This document shows, one piece after another, positions 24,631 to 33,332 of a DNA stretch of 64,000 nucleotides (position 1 is the first letter of the stretch; each line of letters opens with the position of its first letter). The notes under the pieces were generated by a model. That model saw only the letters and a program-made list of their open reading frames with translations, searched no databases and had not been told where the DNA came from. Made by a program: the position numbers and the translations under genes. The stretch comes from UBA11606 sp965243715 (GTDB lineage: Bacteria; Actinomycetota; Acidimicrobiia; Acidimicrobiales; Aldehydirespiratoraceae), in NCBI GenBank assembly GCA_965243715.1, contig CBDEVU010000018.1, forward strand, positions 62,001-126,000. The letters run 5' to 3'.

Positions 24631-25803
24631 ATGCCCGAGGCAGTAATCGTGGACGCGGTCCGTACGCCCGGTGGGCGACGGAACGGCAAGCTCAAAGATT
24701 GGCACCCGGCGGACCTCGCCGCGCATGTGCTTAAGGCCCTCGAAACTCGTAACAACCTCGATCCGGCCCTAGTCGACGACGTAGTGATGGGTTGTGTGAT
24801 GCAGGCTGGTCAGCAATCGTTGAACGTTGGTCGCAGCGCCGTCCTCGCCGCCGGTTGGCCCGAATCGGTTCCGGCCACCACGGTCGATCGTCAGTGCGGT
24901 TCGAGCCAGCAGGCCATCCACTTCGCCGCCCAGGGAGTCATGGCGGGCGCCTACGACATCGTCATCGCCGCTGGGGTTGAGTCAATGTCGAATGTTCCGA
25001 TGGGCACCAGCGTCCTCAACGGCAAGATGGGGCATCCCTTCCCCAAGAGCATGCGCGACCGCTACACCGAGCACGGTCTCCCGTCGCAGGGAATCGGGGC
25101 TGACATGATCGCGACCGAATACGGCATTACCCGCGAGGACCTCGATGTCTATGGCGCGGAGAGCCAGCGTCGGGCGGAGGTTGCACAGCACGAGGGTCGG
25201 TTCGAAAACGAGATGATCCCGGTCCCCGTGGAGGTTGACGGCAGTACCGAGATGCACGCTCGAGACGAAGGTATCCGCCCCGGAACTACCGCCGAGGGGT
25301 TGGCCAACCTCAAGCCTGCCTTCGACGAGAACGGCAAGATCACCGCTGGCAACTCGTCGCAGATCTGCGACGGTGCATCGGCGGTGTTGATCATGAGCGC
25401 GGAGAAGGCAGCCGAACTTGGCTTGCGTCCGCGGGCCCGATTCCACTCGTTTGCCGTTGTCGGAACCGATCCGGTGACCATGTTGAAAGGTCCGATCCCG
25501 GCCACGGAAAAGATCCTGGCCAAGAGCGGTCTCACCATCGAAGATATTGACCTGTTCGAGGTCAACGAGGCTTTCGCTTCGGTTGTTTTGGCTTGGCAAA
25601 AAGAAACCGGCGCGGATCTCGAAAAGGTCAACGTCAACGGCGGCGCTATCGCCTTAGGCCACCCGCTTGGTGGTTCCGGGGCCAAGCTTATGACTACCCT
25701 GCTTAACGAACTCGAACGCACAGGCGGCCGCTACGGCTTTCAGACCATGTGCGAAGGGGGCGGTCTCGCCAACGCCACGATCATTGAAAGGATTGCTGTC
25801 TGA
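24631..25803 (+). CDS. Acetyl-CoA acetyltransferase / thiolase
   Basis: A 390-residue thiolase. The acyl-enzyme cysteine is in DRQCGSSQQA, the catalytic histidine in GGAIALGHPLGGSG and the second cysteine in TMCEGGG. It cleaves 3-ketoacyl-CoA, or condenses acetyl-CoA, depending on pathway. AAGGAG precedes the ATG. Its stop overlaps the next ATG (TGATG), and an SDR and an enoyl-CoA hydratase follow, so a beta-oxidation-like role is likely. The acyl chain (fatty acid, sterol side chain or branched amino acid) cannot be read from sequence. Confidence 0.92.
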   Translation: MPEAVIVDAVRTPGGRRNGKLKDWHPADLAAHVLKALETRNNLDPALVDDVVMGCVMQAGQQSLNVGRSAVLAAGWPESVPATTVDRQCGSSQQAIHFAAQGVMAGAYDIVIAAGVESMSNVPMGTSVLNGKMGHPFPKSMRDRYTEHGLPSQGIGADMIATEYGITREDLDVYGAESQRRAEVAQHEGRFENEMIPVPVEVDGSTEMHARDEGIRPGTTAEGLANLKPAFDENGKITAGNSSQICDGASAVLIMSAEKAAELGLRPRARFHSFAVVGTDPVTMLKGPIPATEKILAKSGLTIEDIDLFEVNEAFASVVLAWQKETGADLEKVNVNGGAIALGHPLGGSGAKLMTTLLNELERTGGRYGFQTMCEGGGLANATIIERIAV

Positions 25804-26582
25804 TGCCACGCATAAACTTGGAAGGCAGTGCCTCCATCGTAACCGGAGGGGCTTCCGGTATCGGCGAAGCTTCGGCCCGTCAACTCGCCGCCGCGGGCTC
25901 CTTGGTCGTGATTGCCGATCTCAATCAAGACAAGGGCCAAGTCCTTGCTACGGAGTTAGGCGGCCTGTTCGTGAAGTGCGATGTTTCTTCGATTGAGGAC
26001 GCCGACGCGGCCGTGACAGCGGCTTCGGAGATGGGTCCGCTCCGAGCGCTCGTGAACTCGGCGGGAATCGGCTACGCCGGACGCACCATCAATCGCGACA
26101 ACGAACCACTGGACCTCAGTGCGTTCAGTTTCGTTATCAAGGTTAACCTGATCGGTACGTTCAACATGTTGAGTCGCGCCGCGGCGGCTATGGCACAGAC
26201 CGATCCAGTCGATGCCGACGGCAGTCGAGGTTCCATCGTGAACATGGCATCCGCTGCGGCTTTCGACGGCCAGATCGGCCAGTGCGCCTATTCTGCCTCG
26301 AAGGGCGGCGTGGTCGGGATGACCCTTCCCATCGCCCGCGACCTGTCGGCGGTGGGGATTCGGGTGAACACGATCGCGCCGGGCCTCATCGACACACCCA
26401 TCTATGGCGAAGGCGAACGACGAGAAGCGTTCAAAGCCCATCTAGGCCAGTCCGTGCTGTTCCCGAAACGTTTAGGCACCGGCGAAGAGTTGGCGTTCGC
26501 GGTCATGGAATGCATAACCAACCCGTATCTCAACGCCGAGACCATCCGTTTAGACGGCGGAATCCGGATGCCCCCGAAATGA
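25803..26582 (+). CDS. Short-chain dehydrogenase, 3-hydroxyacyl-CoA dehydrogenase type II-like
   Basis: A 259-residue SDR with TGGASGIG cofactor loop, NSAGI and the catalytic Ser/Tyr/Lys (NMASAAAF, YSASKGG). The long loop and overall form resemble the HSD17B10 / type II 3-hydroxyacyl-CoA dehydrogenases, which oxidise 3-hydroxyacyl-CoA with NAD+. Placement between a thiolase and an enoyl-CoA hydratase supports that, giving the operon three successive beta-oxidation steps. Start overlaps the thiolase stop by one base. Confidence 0.88.
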   Translation: MPRINLEGSASIVTGGASGIGEASARQLAAAGSLVVIADLNQDKGQVLATELGGLFVKCDVSSIEDADAAVTAASEMGPLRALVNSAGIGYAGRTINRDNEPLDLSAFSFVIKVNLIGTFNMLSRAAAAMAQTDPVDADGSRGSIVNMASAAAFDGQIGQCAYSASKGGVVGMTLPIARDLSAVGIRVNTIAPGLIDTPIYGEGERREAFKAHLGQSVLFPKRLGTGEELAFAVMECITNPYLNAETIRLDGGIRMPPK

Positions 26583-26589
26583 GCCTGCG

Positions 26590-27348
26590 ATGACTGACGA
26601 AGTAGTTCTGATCGAGCGCCGGGAACGGGTGATGATCATCACCTTGAACCGTCCCGAAGCTAGGAACGCCATCAACGGCGCCTTATCGAGAGGCCTGTGG
26701 GCCGCGGTGCAAGAGCTCAATAGCGATCTCGGCCTCACCGCCGGTGTCTTGACCGGAAACGGCAAAGGGTTCAGCTCCGGCATGGATCTCAAAGCTTTCG
26801 CGGCGGGCGAAGACATCGGCCCGATGATGGACTTCATTCAGGCTGGCGCGGCGAAGCCGCTGATCGGGGCGATCGAAGGGTTTGCCATCGCCGGTGGCCT
26901 TGAACTGGCCTTATCGTGTGATCTTCTCGTGGCTGGTGCGGGCTCTAAGTTCGGCATCCGTGAGGTCAAGGTCGGCCTCTTCGCGGCGGCGGGTGGCGTG
27001 CTGCGCCTGCCGGCTCGGGTCGGATACGCCAAGGCCATGGAGATGGCAATCACCGGCGACAACATCAGCGCCGAAGAGGCGCTGGAGTTTGGTTTGATCT
27101 CTCAGCTCACCGAAGCCGGCGGTGCCCTCGATGCGGCCATTGGCTTGGCCGAGCGGGTGGCAAAGAACGCCCCCCTCGCGGTCGCTGCGAGTAAGCAGCT
27201 GGTAAAGGCTGCCGCTCAAGGGTACGACGAGGCCACGTTGTGGGAGATGCAGCGCCCGTTGCAAGGTTCGGTTTTCACGTCGAACGACGCCAAGGAAGGG
27301 CCAGTCGCCTTCGCCGAGAAGCGCGAGCCGAACTGGTCAGGAACCTGA
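26590..27348 (+). CDS. Enoyl-CoA hydratase/isomerase family protein
   Basis: A 252-residue crotonase-fold protein. The oxyanion-hole strand is near GFSSGMDLKAF and AIEGFAIAGG, and both glutamates used for hydration are visible (GGLELALSCD and GIREVKVGL). It would hydrate trans-2-enoyl-CoA. Seven bases separate it from the SDR gene, so it is the third gene of the beta-oxidation cluster. It is the last housekeeping gene before the defence island. Confidence 0.9.
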   Translation: MTDEVVLIERRERVMIITLNRPEARNAINGALSRGLWAAVQELNSDLGLTAGVLTGNGKGFSSGMDLKAFAAGEDIGPMMDFIQAGAAKPLIGAIEGFAIAGGLELALSCDLLVAGAGSKFGIREVKVGLFAAAGGVLRLPARVGYAKAMEMAITGDNISAEEALEFGLISQLTEAGGALDAAIGLAERVAKNAPLAVAASKQLVKAAAQGYDEATLWEMQRPLQGSVFTSNDAKEGPVAFAEKREPNWSGT

Positions 27349-27377
27349 CGCCCGCGGCCCAGACGTTTCGTCTTTGC

Positions 27378-27383
27378 TAGGGT
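27378..27383 (+). promoter_or_regulatory. -10-like TAGGGT, 8 bases before ATG (leaderless signature)
   Basis: TAGGGT lies 8 bases before the ATG at 27392 and no Shine-Dalgarno is present. It supports the ATG over an upstream TTG at 27374. Confidence 0.4.
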
Positions 27384-27391
27384 CGTTGATC

Positions 27392-29353
27392 ATGAGCGCT
27401 GGGGCGACGGTAAAGAAAACCCCGAAAGGTTCCTACGGTGTCCGACTCGTTCGTGGCCCCGTCGTTACCTTGCCGCCCCATCCGGAATCGGTTTCCAATG
27501 TAACCGACCTAGAGGCTGTAGCCGCTAAACGAACGAAACCACTGGCCGCGGATCTGTTCTGCGGTGCTGGCGGTCTCAGTCTCGGTCTTGCCGCGGCTGG
27601 ATTCGATGTGATCCTCGGGGTCGACCACGACGACTTCGCGCTGGAAACCCACCGAGCGAATCATCTCGGTCTCAGTGTGAACTGGGACCTCAGCGACGAT
27701 GATGTTGTCAAGTCCACCGGTGAACTAATTCGGGACCTCGGCATTTCGCTAGTAGCGGGCGGGCCGCCGTGTCAACCGTTCTCTAAAGCGGGCGTCTCTG
27801 GGATGCGTTCCCTTGTCAGGGAGGGTAGACGCGACAAACATGATGAACGACGTGACCTCTGGCAGAACTTTCTGCGAATCGTGTCGATTGCGCGGCCCCA
27901 AGCCGTGTTGATGGAGAACGTGCCCGACATGGCGCTGGATCGCGACATGATGATTCTGCGAACCATGGCTGACGAACTCGAAGTGTTCGGATACTCGGTC
28001 GAGACACGGGTCGTTGAGACATGGCGGTACGGCGTCCCCCAGCACCGCCAGCGTATGATCATGGTCGCTCTTGCTGATCGTGTCCGCTTCGAATGGCCTG
28101 AAGAGGTCGAACAGTTCGCGACGCTCGGCAACGCGATCTCGGACCTGCCACCGGTCGACGGGGGTTGGCGTCCCGATGGGGGAGCGGAGGGTTTCTGCGA
28201 CTATGAAGGCCCACGAAGCACCTTCCAGCAGCGAATGCGCCGAGATGTGGCGTCCGGTGATGAGGGCAAGCTGTTCGATCACATCACGCGCCCAGTCCGC
28301 GAGGACGATACCGCCATATTCGAATCGATGGATCCAAAAACTAAATACTCCGACATCGACCCCGAACTGCGTCGGTACCGCGACGACATCTTCGACGACA
28401 AGTACAAACGTCTCGACTACGACGGGCGCAGCAGGACCATCACGGCCCACATCGCCAAGGACGGGTACTGGTACATCCACCCCGAGCAGCACCGCACCAT
28501 CACCGTGCGTGAAGCCGCCCGCATCCAGACCTTCCCTGATCACATCCGCTTTGCGGGGCCTCCGACTACGGCGTTCCGCCAGATCGGTAACGCGGTGCCG
28601 CCGCTTTTCGGTGAAGTGCTCGGCACCGCGATCCTGAAAAGTCTTGATCGCTATGAGACAGCACTACATTCACGCCGTGACGTGTCGACAACGCTCGGCA
28701 AATGGTTCATGAAGAGCCAACACTATGGGATGCCGTGGATCAAGGCCCCGAACCGTTGGGTTGTGCTGCAATGGCAACTGCTGGGGCAGCGTCTCGGCGT
28801 TGCCCAACTTAAAATGGCGTACAGCGCAGTACTCGCATGCCAGACACCAGCTAAAACAATTGAGAACGAGGGCCCGTTGCGGCGAATTGCTGGGATTCTG
28901 GGCCGAACCGAAAAGGTCAATGAGTTGATCGAGACGGCGCTGTATTTCGTTGAGCATCCCGACGCGCTAGAAGCAGGTGCTCCGTTGGAGAAAATGGCCG
29001 ACGCCCCCAATGTCTCCATGGCTCTCGCGGCCCTCGCGGTTCGGATCGTGCCCGGTCCCGACGATGACCCAGTTATCGTCAACCAAGCCGTGTTGCGGGT
29101 CGCGGCCCGATATTTTGGGAACTCTGTCGATCAACGCAACAGGACCAGCGACGGTCGGATTTGTGTCGCCTCACTTATCGGTGGGGACGACTTTTCTCAT
29201 GAGGCTCATCTCGCTGTGATGGAGATAGGCCAGACGCTGTGCGGAACAGACAGTACGAAATGTGCCCACTGTCCGCTGGAGATCGGCTGCGCCTACTCTC
29301 GGGATTTTCCGGTTCAGCAGACGTTGATGGATGTCACCATCCAAGCTCAGTAG
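27392..29353 (+). CDS. C5 cytosine DNA methyltransferase fused to a MutY/EndoIII-like Fe-S domain
   Basis: 653 residues in two parts. Residues about 50-420 are a complete C5 methyltransferase: motif I DLFCGAGG (54-61), catalytic Cys127 in GGPPCQPFS, ENV of motif VI, QHRQR, and the closing REAARIQTFP...QIGNAVPP. The remaining 230 residues align with the helix-hairpin-helix DNA glycosylases and end in the Fe-S loop C-x6-C-x2-C-x5-C (Cys617, 624, 627, 633). The position of the catalytic Asp, 53 residues before the first Cys as in MutY, is Asn564 (IVNQAVLRV), and the hairpin lacks its usual glycines. The tail may therefore bind DNA without base excision, or work differently. It protects DNA or marks it for the island's effectors. 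Confidence 0.88.
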   Translation: MSAGATVKKTPKGSYGVRLVRGPVVTLPPHPESVSNVTDLEAVAAKRTKPLAADLFCGAGGLSLGLAAAGFDVILGVDHDDFALETHRANHLGLSVNWDLSDDDVVKSTGELIRDLGISLVAGGPPCQPFSKAGVSGMRSLVREGRRDKHDERRDLWQNFLRIVSIARPQAVLMENVPDMALDRDMMILRTMADELEVFGYSVETRVVETWRYGVPQHRQRMIMVALADRVRFEWPEEVEQFATLGNAISDLPPVDGGWRPDGGAEGFCDYEGPRSTFQQRMRRDVASGDEGKLFDHITRPVREDDTAIFESMDPKTKYSDIDPELRRYRDDIFDDKYKRLDYDGRSRTITAHIAKDGYWYIHPEQHRTITVREAARIQTFPDHIRFAGPPTTAFRQIGNAVPPLFGEVLGTAILKSLDRYETALHSRRDVSTTLGKWFMKSQHYGMPWIKAPNRWVVLQWQLLGQRLGVAQLKMAYSAVLACQTPAKTIENEGPLRRIAGILGRTEKVNELIETALYFVEHPDALEAGAPLEKMADAPNVSMALAALAVRIVPGPDDDPVIVNQAVLRVAARYFGNSVDQRNRTSDGRICVASLIGGDDFSHEAHLAVMEIGQTLCGTDSTKCAHCPLEIGCAYSRDFPVQQTLMDVTIQAQ

Positions 29354-30608
29354 CGAGACGCTCATCAATGGAACGCACCTCGCCGATGATCCGTTCAAGC
29401 GCGCCGTATTCACCTGCTGCCATCGCCCCACAGATCAGGGTTGCTCCTACCGTGGCGAGTGCGTGCCCTGAGGCTTGGACCGATTTCTCTGCCTCGTGGG
29501 GGATCAGAGCGGCTTGACGGTAGACATGCTCCGCTGTTTGGCAGAGCTCCTTGATTGGCCCCTCGAGTTGGGCCTTTACCCCAGCCGGAAGGTTGACCCG
29601 CATCTTCGCAACGTTGGTTTGAAAAAGATCATCGAGGTCTGTATCGAACTCAAGTGACGCTCGGGCGAGTTTCGTGTGCTCATCAATAGCTCGGATCCCC
29701 GACCAGCCACCACCTCTGATCAGCCGGTTCGCTCGGTAGATGTAGAGGCCCTGCTGTCGGTTCCATTTCTGCGGGCCGCTGAAGTACTCAAAGTTGTCCT
29801 GTGAGGAGAACCGGTTCCTCGGTGGCAATACATAGGGCGTGAACCGCACGAAACCCGACACGTTTCCGACCTCAACCTCCAGTAGCTTGGACGGAAGCCG
29901 CAGCGTTGCGTTCTGGCTTAACGCAAAGGGATCCCAAGCCTCCACTTTCTCGCTGTTGACTGTGATTACCAGTCGTTCGGAGCCCGCGGCATCGGCCAGT
30001 AGGCGATGAAACACCATCGCTAGATACTCCGAAGTGCGGTCCGCAAGCGTTTCCAAACGCCGTTTCGCCCAACCCCCCTCAGGGTTCCTTTCAGGCAGCA
30101 CCCGATCTAGACCCTCCCACGACACAACCGTTCCTGGACTGTCATCGAGGCTCCAAGCTGCGAACTGAGCGGTACGAGATGACGCAGTGTCGAGCACTTC
30201 CCATGCGTCGCTTCGCTCTACATGGTCAAGGTCGAGCACTCGGGTGTTGAGCCGTCGTCGGATTGGTGCGTGACGGCTCACTACGGTCAAACGCCTGCAC
30301 TGCGAAATCGAAGCGGTTTTCAGACCGAGCCCGTAACGGCCGAGGTCATTGTGTTCGTAGGTGCGTCGGGTCCCGAACCTGAGCGCCTCATCGAGTTGAG
30401 CAGCGGTCATGCCGCATCCGTTGTCGACGATGAACACCGCGGATTCAGCACCACGGAAATCGATCATGACGTCAACGTTCGTTGCGTTGGCTGAGATGCT
30501 GTTGTCGACTAGATCAGCTACGGCACTGACGAACTCGTACCCGATGTCGCGCAACGAATACGTGAGCCGGCTCGCCGACGGTGTGAGCTCGATTCGACCA
30601 GACGACAT
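29334..30608 (-). CDS. GHKL ATPase, MORC/Hsp90-like, in defence island
   Basis: 424 residues. The ATP-binding motifs are plain: ADLVDNSISA (N box, 31-40), VDNGCGM (61-67) and GRYGLGLKTAS (90-100). A second domain follows the Bergerat fold, with a catalytic-lysine-type segment in the middle and no nuclease motif. This is the bacterial MORC-like group that Iyer and Aravind linked to restriction-modification loci, where the ATPase likely clamps or remodels DNA. GTAGGA precedes the ATG. Its end overlaps the convergent methyltransferase fusion by 20 bases. It lies downstream of the NaeI gene on the same strand, but with its own 246-base gap. Confidence 0.82.
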   Translation of the reverse strand: MSSGRIELTPSASRLTYSLRDIGYEFVSAVADLVDNSISANATNVDVMIDFRGAESAVFIVDNGCGMTAAQLDEALRFGTRRTYEHNDLGRYGLGLKTASISQCRRLTVVSRHAPIRRRLNTRVLDLDHVERSDAWEVLDTASSRTAQFAAWSLDDSPGTVVSWEGLDRVLPERNPEGGWAKRRLETLADRTSEYLAMVFHRLLADAAGSERLVITVNSEKVEAWDPFALSQNATLRLPSKLLEVEVGNVSGFVRFTPYVLPPRNRFSSQDNFEYFSGPQKWNRQQGLYIYRANRLIRGGGWSGIRAIDEHTKLARASLEFDTDLDDLFQTNVAKMRVNLPAGVKAQLEGPIKELCQTAEHVYRQAALIPHEAEKSVQASGHALATVGATLICGAMAAGEYGALERIIGEVRSIDERLATELGW

Positions 30609-30803
30609 GGATTCCTACTTCGAAGAAGACTGGACAGAACATAGCTAACCCGAGAGACAGTAACGTTCATAGGTGCCGTCGAGCACGACAACTGTGCTCA
30701 ATGTGACCAGCCAGCGGCAGGCGTAGCTTCGTGCTTCCACCCGTGGGTCACGTTAATCGTCCAGCGGGCTGCTAGCGCACTGGCGTGTTTACTGCGTCGA
30801 TTG

Positions 30804-30819
30804 AAGGGACCAGTCCCTT
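30804..30819. promoter_or_regulatory. Inverted repeat between naeI-type gene and GHKL ATPase gene
   Basis: AAGGGAC and GTCCCTT flank a 2-base centre. A second pair, GAGCAC/GTGCTC, lies at 30681-30699. Either could be a terminator for the restriction gene or an operator for the ATPase gene; no T-run helps decide. The 246-base gap otherwise holds nothing recognised. Confidence 0.3.
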
Positions 30820-30854
30820 TCCCCTCCAGTTTCAAGTTAGCATCTACACCTGAG

Positions 30855-31745
30855 TTACTGGTAGTTCAGCGGTCCCGCCGTCAATGGATCATCGGGCGTG
30901 GCCAGTCGCCAATGCGCATCGTCAATTTTCACCGACCCGCGACCCAGTCGTTTCGTCGAAACTACCCGCGCGGCAATCCAGCTACCCTTCGGCGGTATCT
31001 GAAGCCCTAGCGCCTCGACGATTCGGGGATGATCGCCTTGGGGTCCGAGGATGATGATTCCTTCGGGTTGCAGGAGTTTTCGGGCATCCCGAACCCGCTT
31101 GGGACCGTCGTCTTGTTGTGCGACGGTCAGCACAACTTCGCGGCGTACGATTTTGCCGTGTACCCGTCGGAACAATTGATTGATTCGCTGTTGGCCACTC
31201 AACTCGTAGTCAATGATTTCGGCTCTCGTTTCGTCGTCAAGGTGAAGAAGCAGGTTTTCGTCCAGTTCACCTGCATCCACCAACCATGACATCGCCCCCA
31301 TACCCGCAGCGTTTAGTCCCCGTTTCTTGTCCTTGTTGGCACCCGGGCGGAGGTTGACCTCGGCGGCCCGAACGATTCCGACTGAGAACGTGGACCGAGC
31401 GTCGTTCGCCGTCATGCACAGGCAGAGTTCGCCGACTGCCTCGGTCGGGATCATCCATCCGCCGGACCGGAGCGACCATTTCGCGTCGACCTCTTCGCCG
31501 TCTACGAGGTAGTCCATTTGATGCCCTCGATGGAGTCCGAACTCGGCCTGGATGGCGAGCTCAACGTTGGTGCCGATGTGAGTCTTTTGGACTTTCGAGA
31601 GTTGCCCCAATGAGTAGCGACCGGTGTGCTGACCGTTGAACACTTCGTCGAAACTCTGCCGGATTGCGGCACTGAAACGCTCCGACAGCCGCGGTTGTGA
31701 TTGGAACCACCTGATTGCACGTTCAAGCGAAGCGTCTGCTGGCAT
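30855..31745 (-). CDS. NaeI-family type II restriction endonuclease
   Basis: 296 residues, close to NaeI (317). Candidate catalytic residues Glu62, Asp78, Asp87 and Lys89 have exactly the spacing of NaeI Glu70, Asp86, Asp95 and Lys97 (16, 9 and 2 residues), in the segment NVELAIQAEFG...MDYLVDGEEVDAKW. KTHIGTNVE before it and the KKRGLNAAG segment after it are also NaeI-like. NaeI needs two copies of GCCGGC, one as effector; whether this enzyme shares that site is unknown. The start overlaps the stop of the methyltransferase gene (TGATG), so nuclease is translated after its protecting partner. Confidence 0.88.
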   Translation of the reverse strand: MPADASLERAIRWFQSQPRLSERFSAAIRQSFDEVFNGQHTGRYSLGQLSKVQKTHIGTNVELAIQAEFGLHRGHQMDYLVDGEEVDAKWSLRSGGWMIPTEAVGELCLCMTANDARSTFSVGIVRAAEVNLRPGANKDKKRGLNAAGMGAMSWLVDAGELDENLLLHLDDETRAEIIDYELSGQQRINQLFRRVHGKIVRREVVLTVAQQDDGPKRVRDARKLLQPEGIIILGPQGDHPRIVEALGLQIPPKGSWIAARVVSTKRLGRGSVKIDDAHWRLATPDDPLTAGPLNYQ

Positions 31746-32929
31746 CAGTCAGGCCTAGGAGCGAATGCGTGCTGGTGGACGTACTTGGCGATTGCCATCC
31801 CGAACAGTGGCGGCACGGCATTTCCGATCTGGCGGGCGATTTCGATCTTCGTTCCCTCGAACAGGAACCAGTCTGGGAAGGATTGAATGCGAGCACCTTC
31901 ACGATGCGAGATGACCCGGTCCGCGGTTGGGTGCAGGTATCGGCCCTTCTCTGGTTTGAAGAACTCGGTCCGGATGGTGGACGAGGGGCGGTCCCACCAG
32001 AGCCGACCCATGACATCGGTGGTCCCAGTTGGTTTATTGGCCCAGCAAGCTGGGGTTATGTCTGGTCGGTTGCGCATCAGGTCGAATCTGTTCCCACCAG
32101 GGGGGATGGCCTTATACCGATCGAGTGATTTTGGCATAGGCCGGCGACCGAAGTGTAGATGCTGACCATCATCAGTGAAGTAAGGATCGGTGCCCTTGGT
32201 GCGAGAAGGCAGGTCTCCAATGGTCTCGCGTACTGTCACGTAGGGGTGCTGGTCCGGCGAGTCTGGTCCGGTGACCGGCGGAGGCGGCCACGGTAACTCT
32301 CCATCGTGATCGCGTACCGCGACAAGGATCCCTCTATGACGGTTCTGAGGGACTCCGTAGTCCGCAGCGTTTAGCACTCCATACGCCGGTGTGTACACGC
32401 TGAGTTCAGAATCGGTCTCCAGCAGACGGATCAACTCTGCGAACTGTGCTGATCTCTGGAACTCGCGGACGTTCTCGATCACGAACGCTTTGGGGCGAAT
32501 GGTGCGCACGGCATCAAAAAAGTGTTTCCAAAGCCCATTGAGCTTGGCTCGGCTGAAATCGTCACGATCTCGTCCTAACGGACTGAACCCCTGACAAGGC
32601 GGACCCCCGATGATGAGGTCGGCTTGCGGGTAATCCGGTCCGCACTCGATGTCACCGTCGAAGACCTCGCAGCCGAAGTTGCGGGCGAACGTCGCCGCGG
32701 CCGCGCTCTCGTGCTCGACCGCGAACACCGGCAAGAAATCTAGATCGGCAAGGTGAAACCCGAGCGTGAGGCCGCCCGCACCCGCAAACAGATCGATACT
32801 TGTGATGGCCTTGTCAAATTTGATCAACCGACTCCTAGCGTTTGCCTCGACGGTGAGAACCTCCTCAAATATCTTCATTTGTCTAGTGGTCTTTGGTTGG
32901 CGCTCGGGCTCTCCGCACATCGTTTCCAT
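31745..32929 (-). CDS. C5 cytosine DNA methyltransferase, partner of NaeI-type enzyme
   Basis: 394 residues. Motif I IDLFAGAGG (45-53), catalytic Cys112 in GGPPCQGFS, VIENVREF, VPQNRHRG, and the C-terminal HREGARIQSFP...QIGNAVPP are all present. It methylates cytosine at C5, presumably in the site cut by the NaeI-like enzyme. The first ATG is used here; none of the first three ATGs has a good Shine-Dalgarno, and ATG at 32878 is a reasonable alternative. It is divergent from the Z1 operon across 403 bases. Confidence 0.92.
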   Translation of the reverse strand: METMCGEPERQPKTTRQMKIFEEVLTVEANARSRLIKFDKAITSIDLFAGAGGLTLGFHLADLDFLPVFAVEHESAAAATFARNFGCEVFDGDIECGPDYPQADLIIGGPPCQGFSPLGRDRDDFSRAKLNGLWKHFFDAVRTIRPKAFVIENVREFQRSAQFAELIRLLETDSELSVYTPAYGVLNAADYGVPQNRHRGILVAVRDHDGELPWPPPPVTGPDSPDQHPYVTVRETIGDLPSRTKGTDPYFTDDGQHLHFGRRPMPKSLDRYKAIPPGGNRFDLMRNRPDITPACWANKPTGTTDVMGRLWWDRPSSTIRTEFFKPEKGRYLHPTADRVISHREGARIQSFPDWFLFEGTKIEIARQIGNAVPPLFGMAIAKYVHQHAFAPRPD

Positions 32930-33332
32930 CGGGAAGATGCAGATAACAGTAGGTGGTGGGTGTGACAGTGATAGCCGCCCGCGGGATCGTCGACAAAGAC
33001 CGTGCGCCTGTGGGCGTGGCCCAATGCTGAATCCTCGATAATTGGCTTGTTAGGTGATCGAGCCACGCTTCGAAGGTAGCCGCAACGTCGACCTCGGTGG
33101 TGGTTTCGAGCCAGCAAACTCGATTCAGCAGTCCATCACGGGAGAGCGACGCCTCGCCGCGGCCGGTATGAGTTTCTAGCGTGGTGGGATTTTAGGGCGG
33201 GTCTGCCAGCAGATGGGTCACCAGCGTGAGGCTTGGAGTGCAACTGTGGGTCGGTCTAGTACAAGTACCGATCATCTGTGCTATAACCGTTCTGGTATGC
33301 TGTGATCGGTAGCCATATCTGTAGGAAGTGTT
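32930..33332. other. 403-base divergent region between methyltransferase and Z1 operon
   Basis: No gene recognised. The left part must contain the methyltransferase promoter, which I could not place. The right 70 bases hold the likely Z1 promoter inside an inverted repeat. Short frames here show no family resemblance. Confidence 0.5.
33266..33311. promoter_or_regulatory. 9-bp inverted repeat bracketing the Z1 operon promoter
   Basis: TACCGATCA (33266-33274) and TGATCGGTA (33303-33311) are perfect inverted copies 28 bases apart. Between them is an extended -10 element, TGGTATGCT (33293-33301). The spacing, with half-sites near -30 and just downstream of -10, suits a repressor that blocks the promoter. 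No dedicated regulator is encoded in the island. Confidence 0.5.

Noticed and set aside
32875..33117. 80-codon minus-strand frame between the methyltransferase and Z1 operon
   Set aside because: No family resemblance, overlaps the methyltransferase N-terminus, composition unlike neighbouring genes.
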